Shown here: positions 49,020 to 57,893 of the stretch, piece by piece
How positions within the stretch are numbered: position 1 is the stretch's first letter
Layout of the letters: every line of letters begins with the position of its first letter
From: Chitinimonas prasina
GTDB taxonomy: Bacteria; Pseudomonadota; Gammaproteobacteria; Burkholderiales; Chitinimonadaceae
Direction of reading: 5' to 3'
Length of the DNA stretch: 64,000 nucleotides
Assembly (NCBI RefSeq): GCF_030160395.1
Contig: NZ_BSOG01000003.1
Location: 248,001 to 312,000, forward strand
Translations under genes and position numbers: made by a program
The notes under the pieces: generated by a model
Seen by the model: only the letters and a program-made list of their open reading frames with translations
Database searches by the model: none
Told to the model about the DNA's origin: nothing

Positions 49020-50243
49020 TCAGCCGCCGACGGCGGCACCCATCTTGAAGATGGGCAGGTACATGGCAATGATGATGCCGCCGATGATGGGGCCCAGTAC
49101 CATCATGATCATGGGTTCCATCAGGCTGGTCAGCGCATCGACGGCCTCGTCCACTTCCTGTTCGAAGAAGTCGGCGATCTTGCCCAGCATGGCGTCCAGT
49201 GCGCCGGATTCTTCGCCGATGGCAACCATCTGCATCACCATAGGGGGGAAGACTTCGCTGTTCTGCATGGCGACAGTCAGGCTGGTACCGGTGCTGACTT
49301 CGGTCTGGATGCGTTTGGTGGCATCGGCATAAATGATATTGCCGGCGGCGCCGCCGACGGAGTCCAGTGCTTCAACCAGCGGCACACCGGCGGCAAACAT
49401 GGTGGACATGGTGCGTGTCCAGCGGGCGATGGTGGCCTTGCGCATGACTTCGCCCAGCACCGGGATGCGTAACGACAACTTGTCTATGGCATGCTGGAAC
49501 TTACGTGAACGTTTCTTGAGCTGGATGACGCCATAGATGGCGCCGCCTATGCTGCCGAATATGGCCCACCAGTAACCGAGGAAGATCTCCGAGATGGTAA
49601 TCACTAACTGGGTGGGGCCAGGCAGTTCGGCGCCAAAGCCAGAGAACAGGTCTTTGAAGGCGGGGATCACGAAAATCATGATCACCGAGATCACAATAAA
49701 TGCTGCAACAACAATCGAGATGGGGTAGAACAGTGCGGACTTGATCTTGCCCTTGATGGCCAGGATCTTTTCCTTGTAGGTTGCTAGTCTATCCAGCAAA
49801 TTATCGAGAATACCGGCCTGCTCGCCCGCCTGTATCAGGTTGCAGAACAACTGGTCGAAGTAGAGCGGGTGCTTGCGGAAGGCCTGGGTGAGGCTAGCAC
49901 CGGTTTCCACGTCGTTCTTGATCTCGGTCAGCAGGCGGGTCACGCTGGGGTTGGCGTGACCCTTGGCGACGATGTCGAAGGCTTGCAGCAGCGGTACGCC
50001 GGACTTCATCATGACCGCCATCTGGCGGGTGAAGAAGGTGATGTCCTTCTCGGTGATGCGCTTGCCCATGGATCGGGATTGCTTCTTGATCTTGAGCACG
50101 GTAACGCCCTGGCGGCGCAGACTGGCACGCACCACGGCATCGCCACCGGCGCGCATTTCACCCTTGATGGTTTTACCCGTCTTGTCTTTGCCTTCCCAGG
50201 AAAAGGTTTGTTCCTTGACCTGGTTTTTCTTATCGACCGCCAT
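49020..50243 (-). CDS. pilC: Type IV pilus inner-membrane platform protein PilC
   Basis: 407 residues. Two tandem T2SSF domains, the first with TRQMAVMMKSGVPLLQAFDI and the second with TRTMSTMFAAGVPLVEALDS, and three membrane segments (about 170-195, 220-240, 375-398). It transmits motor-ATPase work to the growing pilus. 25 bases after pilB. Confidence 0.96.
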   Translation of the reverse strand: MAVDKKNQVKEQTFSWEGKDKTGKTIKGEMRAGGDAVVRASLRRQGVTVLKIKKQSRSMGKRITEKDITFFTRQMAVMMKSGVPLLQAFDIVAKGHANPSVTRLLTEIKNDVETGASLTQAFRKHPLYFDQLFCNLIQAGEQAGILDNLLDRLATYKEKILAIKGKIKSALFYPISIVVAAFIVISVIMIFVIPAFKDLFSGFGAELPGPTQLVITISEIFLGYWWAIFGSIGGAIYGVIQLKKRSRKFQHAIDKLSLRIPVLGEVMRKATIARWTRTMSTMFAAGVPLVEALDSVGGAAGNIIYADATKRIQTEVSTGTSLTVAMQNSEVFPPMVMQMVAIGEESGALDAMLGKIADFFEQEVDEAVDALTSLMEPMIMMVLGPIIGGIIIAMYLPIFKMGAAVGG

Positions 50244-50268
50244 GCGGTTACTCCTTGGCTTAACAGCC

Positions 50269-51981
50269 TTATTCGTTGGTGACGGCTTCTACTTCGGTCA
50301 GCGAGGTCATGCCTTGCTTGACCTTGAGCAAGCCGGATTGGCGCAAGTCGCGAATACCCTCGCGCTTGGCCTGGTCTGCGATGTCTATAGAGTTACCCTG
50401 GCGCATGATGATGCGTTGCATTTCTTCGGAGATGGGCATGACCTGATAGATGCCCACCCGGCCCTTGTAGCCCGTGCCCTTGCAGATATCACAACCAACA
50501 GGCCCATAGGGCTGCCAACTGCCGTCCAGGTCGTCCTCGGTGTAGCCGGCGCGCAACAGCACGTCGTGTGGTATGTCCACCGGTTTCTTGCAGGCAGAGC
50601 ATAGGCGCCGTGCCAGCCGCTGGCCGGTGATCAGGATGACCGACGAGGCGATGTTGAACGGGGCGATGCCCATGTTCAGCATACGTGAGAGGGTGGCAGG
50701 CGCATCGTTGGTGTGCAGGGTGGAGAACACCATGTGACCGGTCTGGGCGGCCTTGATCGAGATGTCGGCGGTCTCCAGGTCACGGATTTCACCGACCATG
50801 ATGATGTCGGGATCCTGCCGCAGGAAGGATTTGAGTGCGGCCGCGAATGTCAGGCCGGCCTTGTCGTTGACGTTGACCTGGTTGATGCCGGGCAGGTTGA
50901 TTTCGGCCGGGTCTTCGGCGGTCGAAATATTGATGCCAGGTTCATTCAGGATATTGAGGCAAGTATAGAGCGACACCGTCTTGCCGGAGCCGGTGGGGCC
51001 GGTTACCAATACCATGCCGTAGGGGCGATGGACAGCGTCCAGCAAGGCTGCTTTTTGATCAGGCTCGTAACCCAGTGCGTCGATACCTAGCGTGGCGGAG
51101 CTGGGGTCGAGAATCCGCATACAGATCTTCTCACCGAACAGCGTGGGCAAGGTGGAGACCCGGAAGTCGATGGCGCGCGTCTTCGATAGCACCAGCTTCA
51201 TCCGACCATCTTGCGGGATGCGCTTTTCCGAGATGTCGAGCTTGGAGATCACCTTGATACGGGAGGAGATTTTCTCCTTGATGGCCAGCGGAGGCTGGGC
51301 CACTTCGCGCAGCACGCCGTCGATGCGGTAGCGTACGCGGTAGAATTTCTCGTAGGGCTCGAAGTGGATATCGGAGGCGCCGCTATTGATGGCATCCAGT
51401 AACAGCTTCTGGATGTATTTCACCACCGGGGCGTCATCAACTTCGTTGGTGCCGGTGTCGGCTTCTACCTGGCTCTCCTCGGGCACGTTGAGGTCCAGGT
51501 CGTCCTGGTCGTTCACCATGTCCTTGAGGTTGGCGCCACTGGCCTCGACCAGCTTATCGATCAATTGTCCCAGCTTGGGGTCTTCGACAATGATGGGTTC
51601 GATGACGGCGCCGCTCTGGAACTTGGCATCTTCCAGTGCCTGCAGGTAGGTCGGATCGGAGATGGCCACGAACAGCTTGGTGCCGCGCTTGTACAGCGGG
51701 GCGATGCGGCGGGTCTGCATCAGTTTGCGATCCAGCGCGCCGGGCGGGATATAGGCCGGGTCGAGTTGGGCCAGGTCCAGCATGGGGTAGCCGAAGGTCT
51801 GGGCTGCGAACTCGGCCACCTGCAGGCCGCTGAGTTTCTTGCTGGCAACCAGGGCCTGCACAAAGCTGGTCTGGCTGGCCTGTGCCTGTGCCTGGATGGC
51901 ATCCGCATCGGCTTCCTGTAAGCGGCCTTGCTGAACCAGCGCGCGGGCGATGCCAGAGAGGGTGGATGGGGATTGCGCCAT
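50269..51981 (-). CDS. pilB: Type IV pilus assembly ATPase PilB
   Basis: Cytoplasmic extension motor, 570 residues. An N-terminal MshEN/GspE-N domain (1-150) precedes the ATPase: Walker A GPTGSGKT (328-335), Asp box and Walker [19 protein letters not shown], and a tetracysteine zinc site CSACKKP and [12 protein letters not shown]. First gene of pilB-pilC-pilD. Two copies of a 17-base motif lie upstream (52035-52135). Confidence 0.96.
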   Translation of the reverse strand: MAQSPSTLSGIARALVQQGRLQEADADAIQAQAQASQTSFVQALVASKKLSGLQVAEFAAQTFGYPMLDLAQLDPAYIPPGALDRKLMQTRRIAPLYKRGTKLFVAISDPTYLQALEDAKFQSGAVIEPIIVEDPKLGQLIDKLVEASGANLKDMVNDQDDLDLNVPEESQVEADTGTNEVDDAPVVKYIQKLLLDAINSGASDIHFEPYEKFYRVRYRIDGVLREVAQPPLAIKEKISSRIKVISKLDISEKRIPQDGRMKLVLSKTRAIDFRVSTLPTLFGEKICMRILDPSSATLGIDALGYEPDQKAALLDAVHRPYGMVLVTGPTGSGKTVSLYTCLNILNEPGINISTAEDPAEINLPGINQVNVNDKAGLTFAAALKSFLRQDPDIIMVGEIRDLETADISIKAAQTGHMVFSTLHTNDAPATLSRMLNMGIAPFNIASSVILITGQRLARRLCSACKKPVDIPHDVLLRAGYTEDDLDGSWQPYGPVGCDICKGTGYKGRVGIYQVMPISEEMQRIIMRQGNSIDIADQAKREGIRDLRQSGLLKVKQGMTSLTEVEAVTNE

Positions 51982-52032
51982 AGGTAATGCGTCCTTGCGG
52001 AAGGTGACGCGAACTGCGCCGTATTTAGAAGG

Positions 52033-52051
52033 CTGGCATAAATAATGCCTT
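52033..52051 (-). promoter_or_regulatory. Upstream element of pilB, proximal copy (possible sigma-54 site)
   Basis: Minus strand reads AAGGC-ATT-ATTTATGCC. GG and GC are ten bases apart as in -24/-12 promoters, but the bases before the GC are AT, not the usual TT. Also an imperfect palindrome (GGCAT/ATGCC). About 60 bases upstream of the pilB ATG. A second copy lies 84 bases further up. Confidence 0.45.
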
Positions 52052-52116
52052 TGTCAAGTTCGTATGTAAAGCCGAAAACCCTTGCGCCGTCTGGCTTTGA
52101 TGGGTTTTTTATGGCG

Positions 52117-52135
52117 TAGGCATAAATTTCGCCTT
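52117..52135 (-). promoter_or_regulatory. Upstream element of pilB, distal copy
   Basis: Minus strand reads AAGGC-GAA-ATTTATGCC, matching the proximal copy at 14 of 17 positions and spaced 84 bases from it (about eight helical turns). Could be a paired binding site for a regulator or an alternative promoter. Confidence 0.4.
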
Positions 52136-52174
52136 GCATAATTGCCGGATGGCGCTGCCGCTTGGCTGCGGCGA

Positions 52175-52993
52175 TCAGTGTTGCAGCAGCGCATCCAGTA
52201 CGAACCGACTACCAATATAGGCCAACAGCAGCAGGGTGAAGCCCGTCAGTGTCCAGTTCACGGCAATGCGGCCGCGCCAGCCGCGCGTCTGCCTGCCCCA
52301 GAGCAGGGCGGCGAATACCAGCCATGCTGCCAGCGAGAACAGGGTTTTGTGATTGAAAGTAACCGCTTTGTGGAACAGCGCCTCGGAGAAGACCGTGCCG
52401 GTGACCAGGGTGGCGGTCAGCAGCACAAAGCCCAGCGCCAGGGTGGAGAATAGTAGTCGTTCAAGTGCCAGCAAGGGTGGTAGCTGGCTGAGCAGGCCGC
52501 GGCCTGGTTGGTGCAGCTGGCGATCGGCCAGGCGCATCAGGACCGCCAGTCCCGCCGCTACGGCGAAAAAACCATAGGCCAGCATGGCAATGGCGAAATG
52601 AGCCTGCATCAGGGGGGCGGACAGCCATGGTGTCGGGTGGCCGGCAGGCATCAGCAGGCTGGCGCCCAGGCTGACGGTTGCCACGGGCAGCAAGATGACC
52701 TGCAGGCCTTCCAGCTTGATCAGGAAGGCTGCTGTCCAGTAGATCAGTACCGCTATCCAGGTCAGCATGCCCAGGGCTTCGCGCGCGCCGAAGTGGGGGG
52801 CAAGGCCGATCAGGGGGGTGAAGGCCAGGGGGGCGTGCAGTAGCAGCAGCAGGCCCAGCAGGCTGTGTTCCAGCTTGAGGCGGGTGGCTGGCGGGGCCTG
52901 GAAGGGTTGCCGGCGTGATGCCCACAGCCAGCAGGCCAGCGCGAGGTAGCCTAGCCATACCAACAGGGGGAGCAGGGTGAGGTGCTGAGTCAT
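52175..52993 (-). CDS. CcsA/YpjD-like cytochrome c assembly family membrane protein
   Basis: 272 residues from ATG 52993, eight or more membrane segments. The CcsA/CcmF-like part includes HFAIAMLAYGFFAVAAGLAV and TLVTGTVFSE...KTLFSLAAWLVFAAL in the second half. Genes of this type (ypjD) often sit opposite ffh, as here. A haem-handling role in cytochrome c maturation is suggested for the family; the E. coli homologue is poorly characterised. Divergent from ffh, 261 bases apart. Confidence 0.8.
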   Translation of the reverse strand: MTQHLTLLPLLVWLGYLALACWLWASRRQPFQAPPATRLKLEHSLLGLLLLLHAPLAFTPLIGLAPHFGAREALGMLTWIAVLIYWTAAFLIKLEGLQVILLPVATVSLGASLLMPAGHPTPWLSAPLMQAHFAIAMLAYGFFAVAAGLAVLMRLADRQLHQPGRGLLSQLPPLLALERLLFSTLALGFVLLTATLVTGTVFSEALFHKAVTFNHKTLFSLAAWLVFAALLWGRQTRGWRGRIAVNWTLTGFTLLLLAYIGSRFVLDALLQH

Positions 52994-53254
52994 GGGGCGT
53001 GTTGGCAAGTCGGGTTGCGGCAAGTCAGGTAAACTGCCGGGTTTAAACAGCCTTTGGGAATCTGTCTACGCGCTTGCCGGCATCGCTAGTGCGCTGCGGC
53101 AGCTACCCCATGCGGCTGCGGATGCCGTGTTTGCGGCCCTGCTGCTGGCGGGCAAGATAGCGGTAAACAGTTTCCGAACCAGTCTTCGGCCTCGTGTCGA
53201 GAGGCTGCTCAAGTCTAACAGAGCACCGCTGGGTGCCGATTGAGAATTGCTCCC
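52994..53254. other. Divergent spacer between the ypjD-like gene and ffh
   Basis: 261 bases. Open frames on both strands cross it but none has a ribosome site or recognisable similarity, so I call no gene. I see no clear hexamer pair; promoters for both neighbours are presumably here. Confidence 0.4.
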
Positions 53255-54604
53255 ATGTTTGACAACCTGCAAAGCCGTCTTTCCACTGTCGTCAAAACTC
53301 TGCGCGGTCACGCCCGGTTGACGGAGGACAATATCTCGGACGCCATGCGCGAGGTGCGCATGGCCCTGCTAGAGGCCGATGTCGCCTTGCCTGTGGTGAA
53401 AACCTTCGTGGCGCAGGTGAAAGAGCGTGCCCTGGGGCAGGAGGTGATGGGCAGCCTGACGCCGGGCCAGGCGGTGATCGGTGTGGTGCACGATGAGCTG
53501 AAGAAGCTGATGGGCGACCACAACGACAGCCTCAACCTGGCTGCTGTGCCGCCGGCCATCGTGCTGATGGCGGGCTTGCAGGGGGCGGGCAAGACCACGA
53601 CCACCGGCAAGCTGGCCAAGCGCCTGAAGGAAGATTCCAAGAAGAAGGTGCTGGTGGTCTCGGCCGACGTGTATCGGCCTGCCGCCATCGAGCAGCTCAA
53701 GCTGTTGGCAGGCCAGGTGGGGGTGGAGTGGTTTCCTTCCGACCCCAAGCAGGCGCCGGCCGATATCGCCCGTGCTGCGCTGGATCATGCCAAGCGGCAT
53801 TTCTTTGATGTCCTGATTGTTGATACTGCGGGCCGCCTGGCAATAGACGAGGCCATGATGGCCGAGATCAAGCAGTTGCATGCGCTGCTCAACCCGATAG
53901 AGACGCTGTTTGTGGTGGATGCCATGCAGGGGCAGGATGCGGTGAATACGGCGCGGGCCTTTGGTGAGGCCTTGCCGCTGACCGGCGTGGTGCTGACCAA
54001 GCTCGATGGCGATGCCCGTGGTGGTGCGGCGCTGTCAGTGCGGCATGTGACCGGCAAGCCGATCAAGTTCATCGGGGTGGGCGAGAAGGTGGGTGGGTTG
54101 GAGCCCTTCCACCCCGAGCGCATGGCTTCGCGCATCCTGGGCATGGGCGATGTGCTCAGCCTGATTGAGCAGGTGCAGCAGACGGTCGATGTGGAAGAGG
54201 CTGAGAAACTCGCCAAGAAGATGAAGTCCGGCAAGGGGTTTGACCTTGAGGATTTCCTGGCGCAGATACAGCAGATGAAGAAAATGGGTGGCATGTCCGG
54301 CCTGCTCGACAAATTGCCGGGCATGGGCCAGATGAGCCAGGCCATGCAGGGGCCGGAGGCTGAAAAAGCCATGCGCCGGGTGGAGGGCATCATACGCTCG
54401 ATGACGCCGCTGGAGCGGCGCAAGCCCGAGTTGCTCAAGGCCAGCCGCAAGCGCCGTATCGCTGCCGGCGCCGGGGTCAGCGTGCAGGAAGTCAATCGCC
54501 TGCTCAAGCAGTTCGAGGACATGCAGAAGATGATGAAGCAGTTCTCCGGCAAGAATATGTTCAAGCTGATGAAGGGCATGAAGGGCATGCTCCCCGGCAT
54601 GTAA
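53255..54604 (+). CDS. ffh: Signal recognition particle GTPase Ffh
   Basis: Targets inner-membrane proteins co-translationally with 4.5S RNA and FtsY. 449 residues from ATG 53255 (MFDNLQSRLSTVVKTLRGHA). N domain 1-85; G domain with GLQGAGKTTTT (107-117), DTAGRL and TKLDGDARGGAAL; C-terminal M domain rich in Met (MGGMSGLLDKLPGMGQMSQA) for signal binding. Confidence 0.98.
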   Translation: MFDNLQSRLSTVVKTLRGHARLTEDNISDAMREVRMALLEADVALPVVKTFVAQVKERALGQEVMGSLTPGQAVIGVVHDELKKLMGDHNDSLNLAAVPPAIVLMAGLQGAGKTTTTGKLAKRLKEDSKKKVLVVSADVYRPAAIEQLKLLAGQVGVEWFPSDPKQAPADIARAALDHAKRHFFDVLIVDTAGRLAIDEAMMAEIKQLHALLNPIETLFVVDAMQGQDAVNTARAFGEALPLTGVVLTKLDGDARGGAALSVRHVTGKPIKFIGVGEKVGGLEPFHPERMASRILGMGDVLSLIEQVQQTVDVEEAEKLAKKMKSGKGFDLEDFLAQIQQMKKMGGMSGLLDKLPGMGQMSQAMQGPEAEKAMRRVEGIIRSMTPLERRKPELLKASRKRRIAAGAGVSVQEVNRLLKQFEDMQKMMKQFSGKNMFKLMKGMKGMLPGM

Positions 54605-54613
54605 GAGCCTTTT

Positions 54614-54642
54614 CACGATTTTTCCCCGGGGAAAAGATCGTG
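54614..54642 (+). terminator. Hairpin after ffh
   Basis: CACGATTTTT pairs with AAAA-G-ATCGTG around CCCCGGGG, ten base pairs with one bulge, ten bases after the ffh stop. No T run follows, so termination is uncertain. Confidence 0.4.
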
Positions 54643-54777
54643 AATAGACTCTGGGCGCCTGTTCAAGGCTTGCCGCCTTGTCGTTGTGCAACGCGGGTGC
54701 GCTGGCTGTACGCCCCGCCTGGCGGCCGCCAGTGTGGTTTGCCGATAAGGTCTAATTACTTGAGTTGCAAGATCTTC

Positions 54778-54807
54778 TTGCTGCTTTGTGCCGGGTGGTT
54801 GTAGAAT
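54778..54807 (+). promoter_or_regulatory. Promoter of the rpsP-rimM-trmD-rplS operon
   Basis: TTGCTG (54778-54783), 18-base spacer, TAGAAT (54802-54807), GC-rich discriminator GCCCGGC. The 11 bases GTAGAATGCCC (54801-54811) are identical to those in the rplN promoter. Confidence 0.65.
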
Positions 54808-54849
54808 GCCCGGCTTTCTCCGCCTAACCAGAATTTTAGGAACAACATA

Positions 54850-55092
54850 ATGGTTGTGATTCGTCTTGCCCGTGGTGGCGCCAAGGATCGTCCGTTCTTC
54901 AACGTGGTCGTGGCCGACAAGCGCTGCCGCCGTGACGGTCGCTTTATTGAACGCATTGGCTTCTACAACCCCCAAGCCAAGGATGGCGAAGAGGGTCTGC
55001 GCATTGCTGCTGACCGCCTGAGCCACTGGATTGGCAACGGTGCCCAGCTGGCTGACAGCGTCAAGAAGCTGGTCAAGCGTCTGCCGGCCTAA
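54850..55092 (+). CDS. rpsP: 30S ribosomal protein S16
   Basis: 80 residues, [20 protein letters not shown] and [20 protein letters not shown]. First gene of the conserved rpsP-rimM-trmD-rplS operon; rimM begins at the base after the stop. Confidence 0.99.
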   Translation: MVVIRLARGGAKDRPFFNVVVADKRCRRDGRFIERIGFYNPQAKDGEEGLRIAADRLSHWIGNGAQLADSVKKLVKRLPA

Positions 55093-55665
55093 GTGCCGAA
55101 GGACGTGAGCGCCGACATGAAGCCGGCGGACCAAAAGCCCATCGCAGCATCACAGGCCGGTGTACCGGCTGATCTGGTGCCGATGGGTTTTGTCGCAGGT
55201 GCGTTTGGTATACGCGGCTGGGTGAAGGTGGTTTCCGACACCGAGTACGCCGATAGCCTGTTTGATTACGATACATGGTGGCTGGGCCGTAATGGCAACT
55301 GGCGCGCCTATCGTGTCGAAGAGGGTAATCGCCAGCCCAAGAATCTGTCTGCCAAGCTGGAAGGCGTGACGGATCGTGATGTCGCCCATGGTTTCAAGGG
55401 GATGACGGTTGCGATTCCGCGCTCTGCCATGCCGCCGGCAGATGAGGGTGAATACTACTGGGCCGATCTGATCGGCCTGGCCGTTGTCAACCTGCAGGGC
55501 GAAAGCCTGGGCAAGGTAGACAACCTGCTCAGCACCGGTGCCAATGACGTGCTGGTGGTGAAGGATGGCCAGGCTGAACGCCTGATCCCGTTCGTGGGCC
55601 CGGTCATCGACAGCGTTGACCAGGTAGCCGGCGTGATCAAGGTCGATTGGGGCCTGGATTACTGA
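55093..55665 (+). CDS. rimM: Ribosome maturation factor RimM
   Basis: 16S processing factor that binds S19. 190 residues: RimM N domain with [20 protein letters not shown], and PRC-barrel C domain with [23 protein letters not shown] at 55093 immediately after the rpsP stop is used; the ATG at 55117 ([12 protein letters not shown]) is an alternative, and neither has a strong ribosome site. Confidence 0.95.
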   Translation: MPKDVSADMKPADQKPIAASQAGVPADLVPMGFVAGAFGIRGWVKVVSDTEYADSLFDYDTWWLGRNGNWRAYRVEEGNRQPKNLSAKLEGVTDRDVAHGFKGMTVAIPRSAMPPADEGEYYWADLIGLAVVNLQGESLGKVDNLLSTGANDVLVVKDGQAERLIPFVGPVIDSVDQVAGVIKVDWGLDY

Positions 55666-55666
55666 C

Positions 55667-56440
55667 GTGCGCTTTGATGTCGTCACGATTTTTCCTGCCA
55701 TGTTCGAGGCGATTGCCCAGCATGGCGTGACGCAGCGGGCACACGAGCAAGCCTTGTTTGGCCTGCAGTGCTGGAACCCGCGCGACTACAGCACGGGCAA
55801 TTACCGGCGGGTGGATGATCGCCCCTATGGTGGTGGCCCCGGCATGGTGATGCTGCCAGAGCCGCTGGAGGCTGCCATCGAGGATGCCAGGTCAGCGCAG
55901 GCTGCTGCTGGCGCTGCGCGCAGCAGGGTGGTTTATATGTCGCCGCAGGGCGCGCCGCTGACCCATGAGTCGGTGATGCGACTGCTGCAGGAGCCCGGCC
56001 TGATCATTCTGGCCGGTCGCTACGAAGGCATAGATGAGCGTGTGATTGCGCGCCAGGTGGATGAGGAAATCTCCATTGGCGACTATGTGCTGTCGGGCGG
56101 CGAATTGCCGGCCATGGTACTGATCGATGCGCTGGTCAGGCAGTTGCCCGGGGTGCTGAATGATGCAGCCTCGGCGCAGGAAGACAGTTTTGTGGACGGG
56201 TTGCTGGATTGCCCGCATTACACCCGTCCAGAAGAATATCGCGGCATGGCGGTTCCGGAAGTCCTGCTTTCGGGCAACCATGCGGCGATCAGGCGTTGGC
56301 GGCTTAAGCAGTCGCTGGGGCGGACGTGGTTGCGTCGGCCCGAGTTGCTGCAGGATCGCCAACTGACAAAAGAGGAAGCTCGTCTTCTCCGTGAGTTCCA
56401 GTCCGAACAGGACCAGGATGCACGTAAAGAGGATGCCTGA
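55667..56440 (+). CDS. trmD: tRNA (guanine-37-N1)-methyltransferase TrmD
   Basis: SPOUT methyltransferase that makes m1G37 and prevents +1 frameshifting. 257 residues from a GTG at 55667, one base after rimM. Trefoil-knot motifs: [28 protein letters not shown] and [16 protein letters not shown]. Third gene of the rpsP operon. Confidence 0.97.
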   Translation: MRFDVVTIFPAMFEAIAQHGVTQRAHEQALFGLQCWNPRDYSTGNYRRVDDRPYGGGPGMVMLPEPLEAAIEDARSAQAAAGAARSRVVYMSPQGAPLTHESVMRLLQEPGLIILAGRYEGIDERVIARQVDEEISIGDYVLSGGELPAMVLIDALVRQLPGVLNDAASAQEDSFVDGLLDCPHYTRPEEYRGMAVPEVLLSGNHAAIRRWRLKQSLGRTWLRRPELLQDRQLTKEEARLLREFQSEQDQDARKEDA

Positions 56441-56501
56441 GCGCACCGAGAGGTGGCTGGCAGCCTGAGAAGGAACAAGCTTCACACTGGAGTATTGAAC
56501 G

Positions 56502-56882
56502 ATGAATCTCATCGCCAAGCTGGAACAAGAAGAAATCGCCCGTCTGGGCAAGACCCTCCCCGAATTCGCCCCCGGTGACACCGTCATCGTGCAAGTGAAG
56601 GTGAAGGAAGGTAACCGCGAGCGTCTGCAGGCTTACGAAGGCGTGGTTATCGCCAAGCGTAACCGCGGCCTGAACAGCTCCTTCATCGTCCGCAAGATTT
56701 CGTCGGGTGAAGGCGTTGAGCGTACTTTCCAGACCTACTCGCCGCTGGTTGCTTCGGTTGAAGTGAAGCGTCGTGGTGATGTGCGTCGCGCCAAGCTGTA
56801 CTACCTGCGCGACCGCTCGGGCAAGTCCGCACGTATCAAGGAAAAGCTGCCGGCCCGCAAGGTCGCTGTTGCCGCCGCTTAA
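56502..56882 (+). CDS. rplS: 50S ribosomal protein L19
   Basis: Subunit-interface protein, 126 residues starting [20 protein letters not shown], with [20 protein letters not shown] and [20 protein letters not shown]. Last gene of the operon, followed by a strong terminator. Confidence 0.99.
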   Translation: MNLIAKLEQEEIARLGKTLPEFAPGDTVIVQVKVKEGNRERLQAYEGVVIAKRNRGLNSSFIVRKISSGEGVERTFQTYSPLVASVEVKRRGDVRRAKLYYLRDRSGKSARIKEKLPARKVAVAAA

Positions 56883-56907
56883 GCGACGGACACTGCTGCT
56901 GCTTGAA

Positions 56908-56937
56908 AGACGGTCGTCGCAAGACGGCCGTTTTTTT
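56908..56937 (+). terminator. Rho-independent terminator of the rpsP operon
   Basis: Stem ACGGTCGTC/GACGGCCGT (56910-56918 and 56923-56931, loop GCAA, one G-T wobble) running into a seven-T tract. Confidence 0.92.
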
Positions 56938-56952
56938 ATGCCCGCAGGACCT

Positions 56953-57840
56953 TCATCCCCATAGGGCGAGGTTGAGCGGCACGGTCAGCATGGCGCCCAA
57001 GGTGGTGGCGGTGATGGTGGCGGCGACCAGCTGGCCGTCACTGCCCAGGCGCACGGCCAGGATATAGGCGGTGGTGGCAGAGGGCAGGCAGGCCAGTACC
57101 AGCGCTGCCTGGTAGTACACGCCAGTCACCCCCAGCAGGCGGCAGCAGGCAACGGCCAGCAAGGGCAGCAGCAGCAGCTTGACCACCGACCACCAGGCAA
57201 CCAGCCAGGGCGCGCCGCGCCAGGCCGCCAGGCGCAGGGCGCCGCCTACGGTGATGAGACCCAGTGGCAGGGCGGCACCTGCCAGCAGGCCCAGGCCGTG
57301 GTGCAGCCAGGCGGGCAAGGACCATTCGTTGAGATTCCAGCACAGCCCCAGGACAATGGCGATGATCAGCGGGTTGGTCAGCAGCTCGCGCCAGATGCGG
57401 TTGCCCTGGCCCCGGGTCAGTTGCAGGATGGCGATGAGGTTGACCAGTGGAATCAGCAGGCCGACCAGCACGGCGAAGGCGGCAATGCCTTGCTGGCCGT
57501 GCAGGCCGCCGATGATGGCCAGGCCCACGTAGGTATTGAAGCGGTAGGCGCATTGTGTGCCGCTGTTCAGTGCGGCGGGTGAGGCCTGCAGTAGCCAGCG
57601 GGCGGCATAGCCCAACAACAGTCCACCCAGGGTGAACAGCAGGCCTGCCAGCAGCATGGGGCCGCTTTGCGCCATGTCCAGCGGTGCGCGTGACACTGCA
57701 TTGAAGAGCAGCGGCGGAAACAGGACGTAGTAGATAAACTGTTCCATGCCCTGCCAGAAACCATCGTCGCGAAAGCTGCTGCGCCTGAGCGCATAGCCCA
57801 GCAGTATCAGCAGGAAGTCAGGTAGCAGCAGGGTGATCAT
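56953..57840 (-). CDS. AEC-family transporter (auxin efflux carrier fold)
   Basis: 295 residues with about ten hydrophobic segments and the AEC-type duplicated layout: FLLILLGYALRR near the N-terminus and ACLPSATTAYILAVRLGSDG before the last segments. Members export or import organic acids or amino acids such as malonate or malate; the substrate cannot be told. Transcribed alone, converging with rplS. Confidence 0.82.
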   Translation of the reverse strand: MITLLLPDFLLILLGYALRRSSFRDDGFWQGMEQFIYYVLFPPLLFNAVSRAPLDMAQSGPMLLAGLLFTLGGLLLGYAARWLLQASPAALNSGTQCAYRFNTYVGLAIIGGLHGQQGIAAFAVLVGLLIPLVNLIAILQLTRGQGNRIWRELLTNPLIIAIVLGLCWNLNEWSLPAWLHHGLGLLAGAALPLGLITVGGALRLAAWRGAPWLVAWWSVVKLLLLPLLAVACCRLLGVTGVYYQAALVLACLPSATTAYILAVRLGSDGQLVAATITATTLGAMLTVPLNLALWG

Positions 57841-57893
57841 GGGCTGGGATTATCGGCCTGTTCGAGCAAAATGCAGCATGAGGTGGTGACTTT

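Noticed and set aside
52992-53243. 83-codon frame in the spacer before ffh
   Set aside because: Starts with no ribosome site, overlaps the ypjD-like start region, and shows no similarity I recognise.
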